Of a DNA stretch of 64,000 bases, positions 31,557 through 42,829 are shown in pieces. Made by a program: the position numbers and the translations under genes. The stretch is from Lentinus brumalis (lineage: Eukaryota; Basidiomycota; Agaricomycetes; Polyporales; Polyporaceae), in assembly GCA_001792895.1 (NCBI GenBank), contig MARA01000021.1, forward strand, positions 62,001 to 126,000, given 5' to 3'. The stretch's first letter is position 1, and the number at the start of each line of letters is the position of its first letter. The notes beneath the pieces are model-generated. The model worked only from the letters and a program-made list of their open reading frames with translations. It searched no databases and was not told where the DNA came from.

Positions 31557-34232
31557 CTGAGCTCGTCGTGCACGACTTCGTATCGGGATCGGGGCTCCCT
31601 CCGTAGTGCGTGGATGCGTGTTGTTGTGGTATATTGCATACATGTGGATTATATTTGTAGCTGTATCATTATCGGATTATTCACGGTTTTGCATGACTAG
31701 ACACATTCTGATCTTCACACTCAATCAGGACTACTCTTGGTGTGTCGATAGACGATGCAGGCAAGAGGCGCGATGCTTTCTCCCATATGTCGGTGAAGTG
31801 ACCCTCTCTCCCTTACCAACTAGTGACACAATCTTTGTTCCCTCCACTGGGTCCTACAGGCCTACATGCCAGCACAGCATCCACTTGGGCAGGCGAGTCC
31901 TGCGGCCTGCGCGACCGTCTGCTCGACGTTACGACGATTGCTTTGCGCGACGAGTTGAAGGAGGACCTCTTCATCGATGGCACGGTGAGTGTGAACATAC
32001 GCGATTCGCTATCCGATCTCTCGCCGCTCGGGAGCTATTAAGGTACCCTTGTGCGGCCTGGTGACGCGGCCCTCCCGTTCCTTGTCGGGGCGCAGGGTTT
32101 CGTCCGACGCGATACCCGGCATGGCGAGCGGACGACGCGTGTCGTGGTTGCGCCCACAAAAGAAGTTCGGAACACGCGTGTGCCCGAGCCCATGGGCACG
32201 CCGCAGAGGCTCTGAACACAAGTTGTCCGCTTCAGGACAAAGCATCTCGAAGTCTATGAGACGGAGACGTCCGCACATGCACGATGCGGTCTTCGCCAGG
32301 TTGAGGGTACTTCATCACAGAAAAGGCGTCGAGCTGGTAAGTTCCGCAATAATTAGTTCTCTAAGAATGACACTATAAGGGATGTCATTATGGCACTAGG
32401 GTGATAAGTAGATTGTAAGTCCGACGCCATTCCGGCGCCAGTTGCAGCCATCGCGAGCCTTGCACCGCGTTGCCACGATCTTCCAACTCCCTTGCGACGT
32501 CCTTGCTACACGCTACGATCTTGCATCCTCCTTGCGACTTTCTGGCGACTGCTTCCGGACTCCTTCCAACCTCGGCGCTTCATAGGCCTCCGCGCGGCGA
32601 TCACCAATCACAACTGTACAGTTCACGGCGGGGTTTCAACTTCCCGCCCCAACATAAGGTCAGCTCCGTCGCCTCTCCTCTATCCCTTCCCCCACCCCAC
32701 CTCCGCCCGCGAGTTGAACAACTCGGACGTTCGCCCTTCAAGCTTCAAGCTTCAAAGCCCCGCGGGATCTCATCGCAGGCTCGGTCAACGGGTTCTCGCT
32801 GTCTGGCCCCCGGGATCCCTTCAGTGCTGGCGGCTCTCAGTCTGGTGGCTGGATTCTGGGTCTGTCTCACTATCCTCTGGGTGTCCTCAAGGCTGTTGTC
32901 AATCAAACTTCGCCGGTCTGTGAACGCTGTGGAGTCTCTTCTCTGGGTCTTCTGGCGGTTGCGGCCTCTCCCTCTCCTCTCCGTGGTCCTTCACGACACG
33001 ATAGACTTGCCCTTCGCAAGTTGCCTTCCCTCGCGCTTCCCTCATCTACATTCTCGTCTTCATGCATATATGTACAACGTCGACGCATGTCACGCAGGAT
33101 TCATGTCGTAGGAATAGTGAATATATATTGGTTTTCCTATCTACCACGTACATCTATGCCAGCGTGAGCCTGACGACCGTCGACCATACGACGACGATTG
33201 ATAAAAATGAACGACGATACTGGATAGGCTCGGAAGCCCATTGTAATCGGCTGTGACCGTCGGGAGACTCGCGAAACTTGGAATTATTGCGGTCCTTGGA
33301 ATGGCCTTGGATCACTTGTAAGGAGACGAGTCCCCTCCTAGCGTTGTTGCCATGGATTGCATGGTTGCCATTCTCTTATCCCTTATAATCACTTATCAGC
33401 GGATGATAACCCCCTTTTAAGCCAATACAATTTCGCCGCCAAATCTGTGATGTTACCCTTGCCTCGCACGGTTCTGACTCATCGTCATATGCTGGACATG
33501 TCCTTGAGGATCCGTGGAAGTGGGTGCTGGGAGCGTTCTTCCGAATGCTGCTTGTGCACGCTTCTCGTCGGGACGCCCTGTACTGTTGCGTCGCCTTCGA
33601 CTGCACATTCTTTGTCCGCAGATCTGGGGTGCAAGCCGTCGTGGCATCGCGGGGCCTGCATCCCGGACATCGGGTATGGAACCGTTGGGAACTGCTCACG
33701 TTATGAACTGACACAACAAGCTGTTTCCTGCCCTCGTATCCTGCGAAGATCCTCAGTCGCTGTTGTTGTACCGCATACAACAATCCGTTGTTGCGACTCG
33801 GTACTACTAGTACAAGGCAGGGTACGAACCGCCGAGACGAGTCAGCTCTAACGGTCGCGATTTGAGTCGAGCATGACCTCTGAGTTTCAAGATCCGTCTA
33901 CATACATATATCATCGAACGGCAGCCTGCTAGGGCGCTGTATCCCTACCGCAGCCTCATGTTTTTGGGCGTTCTTCTATGCCTCCGAAAGGTTGGGCCTT
34001 TGCACCGCAAACGGCCCGCCTTCTTCCTCATGCGCAACATCGACTGCAGTCTGATGGAACGGTAGACATGAGGCCGACGTCCCTTGCGCGGGTGGTCTAG
34101 TGACGACCTTCGGGGGATAGCCATATCCCTATATCTGTGCTCAGCTCTCCGACCAGTTCAGTGTCTTCTCTCTCTCGCTGAGGTCAGGACTTTTCCCGTC
34201 ACTCTTACAGAGCCTCCCAACCCATCTCCCTC
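31557..34232. other. Gene-poor interval with one possible gene remnant
   Basis: About 2.7 kb. The most protein-like piece is on the plus strand at 31856-31983 (DRLLDVTTIALRDELKEDLF) plus 32045-32215 (TLVRPGDAALPFLVGAQGFV), separated by an intron-like gap, but the phases do not join and no start is evident. An open frame at 32470-33111 is Ser/Pro/Leu-rich with no motif and is probably non-coding. Nothing supported elsewhere. Confidence 0.4.
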
Positions 34233-34948
34233 ATGGCGGCTGAGACTGTTTTCGCTTTCTGGGAGATGTTCGTCTTGATCTTCGCGACCATGACGGTCCT
34301 GCCGTTCGTGTACAGAGGTTTCCGCAGCTGTCTGCCTTCCGGCCGCGTTCGCGCACTGCTTAGTGCCCTGAGTGAGCTGGACGGGCTCTACTACTACTCA
34401 CTCGAGTCCGGCTTCATGAGCGACTTCGCCGCCACAGCCTTCCGCGGTCAAGTACATGCGTGAGTAGCTCCCTTTCATCACTGGTATCCATGCGCTGACG
34501 GTCCATCTTCTCGGTAGCCTCCACGCTCGCGCCGACGCTCTCCGTTTCCGCGCGATGAAAGCCACCACCCTCCGTGCGGGGTTAAAGGACTGGTCCCGCG
34601 GCCTCTCACGCGAAATTTCTGAAGCTATACGCGACGTCAAGGCTCTCCGAAGCAAGATCTCGGTATGTGCACGACGTCCCATACCATTGGCCACCTCGTG
34701 CGTGACTGACTATCATCCTAAGGCGATGGGTCTTGATGTGCTTGAGGCCCAGCAACGGCAGCCCGTATACTTTTATTGCGACGTACAGGTGGCGGTCCCG
34801 CCTCACTATGGTACGTTCACCCGGCCCCGGATCCAGCTGATGAAAACTAGGTTGACCCGCTGCACTGACAGACATGTCTGCTGTCGTCCAGGAAGAGGCT
34901 GTTGACATGGTTGTTGAGAGCAAGGAGGCGGCCGTTGCTGCTGCCTGA
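34233..34948 (+). CDS. Small membrane-anchored helical protein, family member A
   Basis: Four exons, 34233-34459 (227 nt), 34518-34662 (145 nt), 34723-34810 and 34872-34948; 178 residues. An N-terminal hydrophobic helix (FWEMFVLIFATMTVLPFVY) is followed by a pattern shared with members B and C: LPSGRVRALLSALSELDGL, an acidic turn, then in exon 2 an amphipathic helix (LHARADALRFRAMKA ... LKDWSRGLSREISEAIRDVK). The tail is short. The exon lengths and phases match member C exactly for exons 1 and 2. I do not recognise the family; it looks like a single-pass membrane protein with a cytoplasmic coiled coil. Unlike B and C it has no kinase gene upstream. Confidence 0.7.
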
Positions 34949-35517
34949 AAGCCGGGCGTGAGTCTCGTCGAACCGCCCCTTGGCGCACCCACGTCGTAGA
35001 CTCAGTCTAATGCGAGCACATTGTCAATTTCGCGAATGCGCTCATAGCCAAATTCTCTTCTCTTCTTCAGCGCCCATCGCGCTCTCGACCATCTCCCTCT
35101 TTTGTACCTTTTGTACGATACGCTATCAGTGTAAATTTGCTATTGTGTCCCATCGTGACCTTGCCAGTGCTTCCACCACCTCTCGACCGATCTCAACAGG
35201 ACAACTTCAGGTCGGACCACGGCCTGGCAGTCGAGGCTTAGGGCGCCTATGTTGAATTGGAAGGAGGATGGACGATTTCCACATCGTACGATCCGATCAC
35301 GTCCAGCGTGACCGCGATATATCCGATTTCAATAATACAAGAAGTGCGTACAGAGCATGATGAGTCTAGCCGATGTGAGCGTCGAAAGCACGATAGCGAT
35401 ACAGTTTCCGGATGCTGGCCATGAGTATTCCCAAACCACCTGCCTACCTCATCAGCATCGCATCCATGGAAAATGAGCGAGTACTCACAGAAAATCAGGA
35501 CTGGGAACTACCAAGGA
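34949..35517. other. Intergenic region
   Basis: About 570 bp between converging genes; no gene seen. Confidence 0.5.
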
Positions 35518-36871
35518 CTACCTTACGAGCCGCTTCAATTGGCTGAGGCCCTCCCATGCGACGGCGACGGTGTCGTTGAAAATCCGCTCGTACGCCGGCT
35601 CGGACCTGGGTCCTAGTCGCCAGCGATGTGACGAAGGCTGCTGCCTGTCGCATATCTGCCCGAACCTGCTCACTAGTTCACTGGCCGAAGGTCGCGCTTT
35701 TGGCTCCACCTGCTTCATTGCCTCGATGAGCTCGAGCAGAAAGTCGACGTTATGATATTTCTGCGCCCTATCAGTATTCCGCAGCTGAAGTGAAAAAAGG
35801 AAAGAGACGCCAACGTACCTGCACGAACTCTTTGTAGAAGAGATTGCCAAGAGCATATATATCGGCCTTGTATCCGTCGTATGGAACAGTTGAAGACAGT
35901 TCCGGCACCTCTGCATCGCGCCCTACGTCTCCAACGACGAGCGATGACGCTCCAGGTGAGAAGCGTTCGGAGAGGCCGAAGTCAATATAGAAGTAGCGGA
36001 CGGGATGATCCATGCGAGACAGCGGTTTTGCTTCATATATAGCGTCCGGAGAGAACCGCCTTCGAATAGGATGAAAACCTCCCGGGTAAAGAGGCGAACC
36101 ATCCATCATGACGTTCTGCGGAGCGATGTCGCTAACAAAGTATATGCGGAATACAGTGAGCAGTACTTCAGCTTCGAGTGCAGGATGTCATGTACCGATG
36201 AACAACGAAATTTGCGTGCAAGAATGCTAGGCCCTGATATTGTGGAGTAGATTGAGTTAGCACCGCAACTTTGGTCAAAGCAAATTGGGTTCCCTTCACC
36301 TTGAGCATCTGTTCTACAAATTCAATGACTTCACCAACAGCCACAAATTCTGGATCGTCGAAAGGTCTTAGCCACGGCATGACCAGCAGCGTCCGCCCGG
36401 GGTCGAGGGGGTCAGGAAAGGCATCGAGGACTGGAACGCAGTGATTGTCGGGGTGGATGATGGATGAAAGAAATTGAGCTATTTCGACCTCATGCGCGTC
36501 ATCAAATTCGATGTATTTGATAGCAACGACGGTCCCGTCTGCACGCGTAGCGTCAATGATGTCGATATGCTAGTAGCACTGGGGTCAGCATTCCTTGTGA
36601 GACTTGAAACGCCCAGCGCGCGTACCGTTATTGAGACAGAATCCTCGCAGTAGAATGGGTTGATGTTAGTTCCCATCCATGACGGCTGCCAGTTCGGCTG
36701 ATAACGTCGTCTGAGCGCGTATCCTCGTTGCTGGAGACCCGCCTGACGATCCCTCCATGTCTTTTCGGCAGGAAGGAGGGCGTACAGGCCATTGCGCGTT
36801 TGTTCGGCTTGCCTGAGAGTGTCTTCCGGCGAGGAGTAGGCGTAGCTCGGAAGGCTTCTCCTGTCGAGCAT
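35518..36871 (-). CDS. Basidiomycete-type protein kinase, copy 1
   Basis: Five exons, 36871-36626, 36569-36300, 36233-36196, 36131-35819 and 35760-35518; 369 residues. The N-terminus has the 'PSWMGTNINPFYCEDS' block typical of this mushroom kinase family. Kinase motifs are complete: VAIK lysine, Glu in HEVEIAQFL, catalytic loop HRDIAPQN (split by an intron inside the Arg codon), DFG in YIDFGLS, VPEL in the APE position and 'DIYALGNLFY' in helix F. It is expected to be catalytically active; no targeting signal is evident. It ends with a conserved extension (RWRLGPRSEPAYERIF). It starts 576 bp from, and divergent to, the membrane protein at 37447, suggesting joint regulation. Confidence 0.85.
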
Positions 36872-37446
36872 TAACCACAGTGTGGAAGTAAGGGATTGAG
36901 CCTCCTACCAACTTCAACTTTGTTTCTTGCTCCCTGACACGAGGCTGTCCTAATCTAGACAAGACGCTGAGGAGATAGACGCCCTCCCCTTGTTCTCCTC
37001 CTACCCGGTGCGGACCTGCAGCCCGCAGGTGGCTACATGGACTGTCGCACGACCAGCGCACTGCGCGCACATAATCAGAACCTATGTTGCTATGTCTGAC
37101 ACGCTCGCAACAGTCTTTCGATACGCCGGCTTCTGGCAGCCTCGAGCAAGCCTCGAGGTTCAGGCCGTTCAGCGGTAACTCGGCGGGAGTACTAGTGTCA
37201 TTCATTGCACCGCCCCGACCTGTCGGTACCCTTGGGCGCCGCCCGTAGATCTCTGATGCGCGTGGTCAGCATGAACATGGAAGTCCTTCGGTGCTGCGAG
37301 GCATGGATCAGATATAAAGACCTCCCAACTGTATCCAAGCTCAGGCCGCGCGACTTGCTCTCACCTTCCTCGCAGCCACCGCCGTAACCGAGTCACTTGG
37401 CCGCTTTCTACATTGATCACCTTTCCTCACCCCTCCACGTCTCTAG
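36872..37446. promoter_or_regulatory. Divergent promoter, kinase 1 / membrane protein B
   Basis: A 575-bp head-to-head gap. TATAAA at 37313-37318 lies 129 bp before the plus-strand ATG. Confidence 0.5.
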
Positions 37447-38631
37447 ATGGCGGACTTCCAGTATATCTGGGCCATCGTCACCGGGGTGCTCAGCATCCTG
37501 GCAATGATCCCGCTTGCTGTCCGCTATATCAACAGTCAGTTGCCCACTAAGAAGCTGCAGCCAATGTTCGAACTGCTGGGAGACGCAAACTCGCTACTTC
37601 TCTCGTGTGTCGAAGAAGGCCTGGTGTACGGACGCAAGGCTCAGAATTATGAGACTACATTGTCGCAGTAGGCGAGCCACGGTGCTTACTCGGGCTAACG
37701 CTCACATCGATGTCTTGCAGGTTACGGTCCAAGGCCGAGGACGCTCGACTGCGAGCTACGTCCGCCAAGACCTACTACGAGGACCTCGCAAACTGGTGGA
37801 AGGGCTTGACCCAAAATATCGGCGAGATATGCATGAACGTCAGGGACGTTCGAGCGGACATCTCGGTACGTCTCCGGCTGACCTCTGATTCGCTTACTCA
37901 TGTCCCGGACAGTCCAATAGCTTGAGAGAGCGCGAACGATTAGATGCACAGCGTCGTGCCTCTATGGCTTGGGCGGCGAATGGCGAACAAGGTCAGCGTG
38001 CGCCACTCTGGCTGACACGACCCAGTACTGAGATAGCCATTTTGTAGTTGCTGCTGATGATCCATCTGCGTCCACCTCGTCCGTAACGGCGGCACTGTCC
38101 GACGTCGCTGTAACCCATCCCCATGACTTTGTCGATCCCACCGACGCAAGCGCACCTACTGTATCTCCACAGCATCACGCTACGCATACGTCCTCGGTCT
38201 CCGGTACACGGGATGTATCCTTGTTCCTGCGGCTCTCCTCGGATTCGTCCTCCGAGACCCTCGTGACACCGTCAACGCCCTCATCTATCGCCATGGCCCC
38301 CACAATAACATCGTCGGCCAAATCTAGCCATCATGACCGCCGTTGTTCCGTATTCAGCGCATCTTACAGAAACTCTTCAATGAAGAGCGTCCGCGTCCGC
38401 TTGAAGCGGGGAGGAAACCCACTTTCCCGTGCTCGTATCATGGCCCGTTTCGTCCGCCAGGCTCGCGCCACTCGTTCGGGGCTCGTATTCATCGTGGATC
38501 CGCATCGCCTGACTGCCCTTGAGCTGGTTGGCACGGACGATGATGAAGACGATGGTGACTGGGTCGATGAGCAAGCCGTCCTCGTTGTCGCTCACGCTAG
38601 TTCCGCCATGCCAGTTACGGCGCACCGGTAA
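37447..38631 (+). CDS. Small membrane-anchored helical protein, family member B
   Basis: Four exons, 37447-37667 (221 nt), 37721-37865 (145 nt), 37913-37991 and 38048-38631; 342 residues. The N-terminal hydrophobic helix is WAIVTGVLSILAMIPLAV; then KLQPMFELLGDANSLLLSCVEEG, and an exon-2 helix LRSKAEDARLRATSAKTYYE ... WWKGLTQNIGEICMNVRDVR. Exon 4 encodes a Ser/Thr-rich stretch with many possible phosphosites, then a basic patch (SVRVRLKRGG) and a folded-looking end (SGLVFIVDPHRLTALELVGT). The function is unknown. Its head-to-head partner is kinase 1, so the Ser/Thr-rich tail is a candidate substrate; that is inference. Confidence 0.78.
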
Positions 38632-39855
38632 GTATTCTCCCGTTACTACGTTGCTTAGATGTCTATTTATGTGTCGGACTGTGCACGTCGTCTTGCTGTC
38701 TATTGTTGTCCCGCTCTCGGTTCCCCTCCTCCCCTGTTGTACGATAGGTTACGCGCGTTGTACTATGTATTCCCTGTTGTATTCGAGTCCGTGTGTCATT
38801 GTGCGCGTTGTTGTACGATTTGGACGGATCTCTGCATAGTCATATCTTGATATTGATAGGCAGGTTCATACTGCGAGGACATGCCCGCTTCGGCACTAGC
38901 GGGCGGAGGAGTTGCGCTGCGCACGTACTGAGCGTGTTCAAATTCCAATCACAGGCCATCCCGAATCGGAGACTGGTACTATTCAGCGGAGTTTCGTGAT
39001 GCAGCGGTCGCCCGCGCTGTGTCGCCGACTTCAATCAGCGCCGACATCTGCATCACGCTTCGCATCGGCAGGGGATGACCGAGTGCCTCCAAAGGGCCCG
39101 AAGACCTTGAAGTAGACCCTACATTTCCCAGTACGTCAGGCCTTGAGGCATGGATATCCGGCTCGTGCATGTAAGCCGCACTACTTGACTGAATGTGCAT
39201 CGACGATGTGGAGATAATGCTCTCCCATGCTAGCATTGCACGCATGTCTGTTGGTATCAATCGCTCTCAAGGGCCGAGTGGACACGTAAGGCAAAGATCG
39301 TGCGTACCGGAGAAACAGTTCGTGCTGCGGTTGAGCGACTAGGAAGTCCGACACCACTCCGTTCATTCACTGGGCTTTGTTACTTGTCGTCCTGACATGC
39401 ATTCTATGCCGCACGAGTTATCATGGTTGACATTCGTGCAGTCCGTTGGATGCCTCGTTTGCTCATACAGCCTACACGGCAATATCGATGGGTGATAGAG
39501 GGCCGTTCCTGCGCGAGGAAGTGTAGGTATGTATCCAGACTGCATTGAAGACTTGGCACTAGATACATTGGCAGGCCAGATCTGCGAAACCCGGGTTAGT
39601 ATGGTACGATCAAGACGATCGAAGAGCCGACGCTTACCGTCAACGAGAGCGGTACAATGTAGAGTACACGAGAAAATGGGACATCCACATCGGAAGACAA
39701 CGAGCATCCAACAGCACGAAAGCAGACCGACGACGGGAAAGCGCGGATAGACGCGAATAAATGTTATGACGAATGATACACCTGATACGGTGTGAGGCCT
39801 TCCCGAGACTCAGAGCGGAACGGCAGACATACCTAATGCCACCAGAACCCAACAT
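38632..39855. other. Gene-poor interval
   Basis: About 1.2 kb between tail-to-tail genes. A possible extra exon at 38975-39113 (plus) follows an acceptor-like site and stays open but cannot be linked to a gene. Nothing else supported. Confidence 0.45.
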
Positions 39856-41201
39856 CTAGTGAACGAGCTTCCTCAGGCTATAGAGCCCGTTCCACGCGTA
39901 CGCGACCGTATTGTTGAACATACGCTCGATTGCAGGCTCCGACTTGGAACCAAGCCGCCAGCGGTACAGCGAGGGGTTTAAAGCCGCCTTGATTTCCGTC
40001 CAGAGAGCGAGTGCTTCGTCCGCGGTAGGCCGCGCCTCGGGCTGAGCTTGCCGCATAGGAACGAGCAGCTTCTCCATGAATTCCATGCTATTATATTTCT
40101 GGCATACCTGTCAGCCCTGCCGCATCGCGGATCTCAAAGCGAGGGCGGAAATGGGAAGGCGGGCGCACCTCATAGAACTCCTTGTAAAAAAGATTTGCGA
40201 GCGCGAAGATATCGACCTTGAAGGGGTTATAGGGAACGGTGTCCGACAGCTCCGGGACCTCTGTGTCTCGTCCGACGTCGCCTACAACCAATGGGTCGGC
40301 ACCAGGGGGGAATAGAACGGAGAGGCCGAAGTCGATGTAGTAGTACCGCACTCGACGATCCGTCCGTGAAAGAGGGGATATCCTGTACATGCCGTCCGGG
40401 GTGTAGTCTTGCCGAACTGGGTGGTATCCTTCGGGATATAGTGGCCTGGCATCCATCATGATGTTCTGCACGGCAATGTCGCTGTGCAAGTTGTAAGAGG
40501 TGTAATGAGATAGCCGTGAGAGAACTCACCGGTGAGCTATTCGGTGCTCGTGCAGGAATGTAAGCCCCTAGCTTCATCTCAGAGTCGTCTGGATGTCAGG
40601 TGGTTTAAGACATACCTCCAACATCTGATCAATAAGGTCGATGACTTCTCCCACATTGGTGAGAGGTGGGTCGTTGCATTGGCGCAAATAAGGCATGACG
40701 AGCAATGAAAATTCGGGATCAAAGGGATCGTCGAGGACATCGAGGACTGGTACGCAGTGGTTACGTGAATCCCGGACGGAGGTTAAATATTGTGCGATAC
40801 GAAGTTCATCAGTATCATTCGGCAGCGACTTCACAGCGACAAGCGCATTGTCACTGCGCCGGCGAGCGTCCATGACTTCATCGGTCTGAAGCAACAGTCA
40901 GTCCGATGGAGGTCGAGTGCATCATCTGGGTTGACAGGCTCACTGCTGACATGATGGAGTCTTCGCAAAACTCGGGTTCCAAGTTCGTCCCTATCCATGA
41001 TGGTTCCCAACCAGGTTTGTATCTTGGCCTCAGGACATAACCATGGTCTGCTAGATGAGAGTACCGAAATTGCCAGAAAACCTCAGTGGGAATGAGATTA
41101 TAGGCGCCTAACTCAGTGGTCCGTGCTGACCGCGCGAGGGCACGGTCATCACTTATAATGGCATGGCGGGGCAATCGCTTCTGCTTGCCCGCGCCGAACA
41201 T
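39856..41201 (-). CDS. Basidiomycete-type protein kinase, copy 2
   Basis: Five exons, 41201-40944, 40885-40616, 40567-40530, 40481-40169 and 40098-39856; 373 residues. Exons 2 to 5 are 270, 38, 313 and 243 nt, identical to kinase 1. Motifs: PSWIGTNLEPEFCEDS, VAVK lysine, Glu in DELRIAQYL, HRDIAVQN restored across the intron, YIDFGLS, VPEL, DIFALANLFY and the tail RWRLGSKSEPAIERMF. All catalytic residues are present. An in-frame Met at 41291 would add 30 residues; the shorter start gives a protein comparable to kinase 1. It is divergent to the membrane protein at 41683, repeating the pairing at 36871/37447. Confidence 0.85.
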
Positions 41202-41682
41202 CGCCTGAGCCAAATGGGAGCGGAGAGGGAGGGAGCTGAGCGCTTGATGTGCGATGGAAGCCAGCAACGTGTTGCGCGCGTGTGAGGCCAAACGCGGTAA
41301 GTATGTTTGGGCGGCATGGACGCCCGTGCGAACTGGAGTTGATAAAAACGCCGGCCCTTGCCTTCAGCGACGCGTACACTCATCGGGCGGCGGGCCAGTG
41401 TTCAATTAAGGCTCAAGCTCACCGAGTCACCCCAAGCACTTATTGCGCCCGAGATCTTGAATCGAGCCGCTTGCATGTGCCCCTCCGCCCCACGTTCCGT
41501 ACACGATGCAACTCCCTGATGAAGTCTTATATGTTGACCTGCTCTCCCAGTGGCGATCACCTCCCCCTTCCCCCCAGGCTAAACACCATCACCACCGCTG
41601 CAGCTTCTCTCATCATCTCCCAAACGAGTCACGACTCCCGAGCACACTTCGCCGCCCCAAACGCTGGCTTCTGAGTCCCGCC
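41202..41682. promoter_or_regulatory. Divergent promoter, kinase 2 / membrane protein C
   Basis: A 481-bp head-to-head gap (391 bp if the kinase starts at 41291). No gene seen; no strong TATA box. Confidence 0.4.
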
Positions 41683-42829
41683 ATGTCAGGAATGGGTTTC
41701 CAGATGTTCGGCTTCGTAGCCAGCGTTATAGGCACTGCAATCTCATTTGGCGCTGTTTATACCTGGTTGCGGGACGCCATGCCCCCCGCCAAGATGCGAG
41801 CCCTCGACGCCCTTCTCAGCGAGACGGAAATGCTCCTGCGTTCCGCCATGGAGGAAGGCACGATCGACTATGGGCAATATGACCGTTTCTTCCGCTCTCG
41901 GATCTGGGCGTACGTCTACCTCTGTTCACTGTCGTGCCCTTTCAACACGCTCAGTATGTGGCAGTGCGAAAGTTCGTACGGACAACTTGCGGGCAGACGT
42001 CTATAACATCAACGGCCGTTGGCACGAGCTGAGACACTGGCTGGGTGGCATGTCCAGTAATATATCAGCGGTCATGGTCAGCCTGTACAAAATTCGTGCT
42101 CAAGTTGCGGTGCGTTTTATTCTCTCGCACATCGCGTTCCAACCCATGACTCCTCCCTCCCACAGGTCAGCAGCTCCCGAGGAAGACAGCGACTGGCGAA
42201 GCAAGGCATGACTGCTAACCCCACACTCGAGCTGTATGCGAGACGAGGTGAGCTTCCATGCAACCGCTGTCTGACATATCCTGATCTCCGATTGTATAGA
42301 CCAAGTCTCCAGCCTGCCGCTGCCCGACCCTCCAGCCGTTGCGACGCTTGCAGTCTCAATGCAGCCTTGTTTGTTGGACAGGGTGGATGCCATCGCGGAC
42401 TCTACAGTCCTCACGCGAGAGGTCGCGCCCAGCCGCGGGATCACACAACCGTCCCCTCGACCCTCTTCTGCTGAATCGCTCGCAGCTGAGCCACCGGCTT
42501 ATGACGGACCAGCCGACGTTCAATCGGATGATGCTCTACCGTCTCTCGCCTTCCCTTCGAAGGACAAACCTGCCTTCGGCGGGCGCCGCATACTGGACAG
42601 GCTTGTTCTCTATCGATTCGGCAAGCACTCATCGAGTGTCAACGACGCCCACTGTGAGCACAAGCGGCGCGGCTTCTCCGGTCCCTTCCGGATATTCTCC
42701 GAATCCTTCCAAGGTTCACCGGCTACGCTCCCCCGGCCACCTCCCGTCTCGTCTCGCCGCCTGTCGAGAAAGACGCTCATTTGCATACCGTGCCATGGGA
42801 GGAAAGAAGTCATGTTGCTGTGCAGATAA
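41683..42829 (+). CDS. Small membrane-anchored helical protein, family member C
   Basis: Four exons, 41683-41909 (227 nt), 41965-42109 (145 nt), 42166-42247 and 42300-42829; 327 residues. The N-terminal hydrophobic helix is MFGFVASVIGTAISFGAVY; then KMRALDALLSETEMLLRSAM and an exon-2 helix LRADVYNINGRWHELRHWLG. The tail is Ser/Pro-rich and diverged. The end is uncertain: two other frames over 42760-42940 also give plausible endings (one with an acidic 'VIDDDDDSAVAL' resembling the end of member B), so a missing base or an extra intron is possible. It pairs head-to-head with kinase 2. Confidence 0.7.

Noticed and set aside
32470..33111. Open frame of 213 codons
   Set aside because: Low-complexity Ser/Pro/Leu composition, overlapping alternative frames, no splice context and no recognisable motif.
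40460..40530. Kinase 2 seeming to have 'HSD' instead of 'HRD' in the catalytic loop
   Set aside because: The reading that gives HSD runs through an intron. Splicing 40530 to 40481 restores the Arg codon (CG|C), as in kinase 1.
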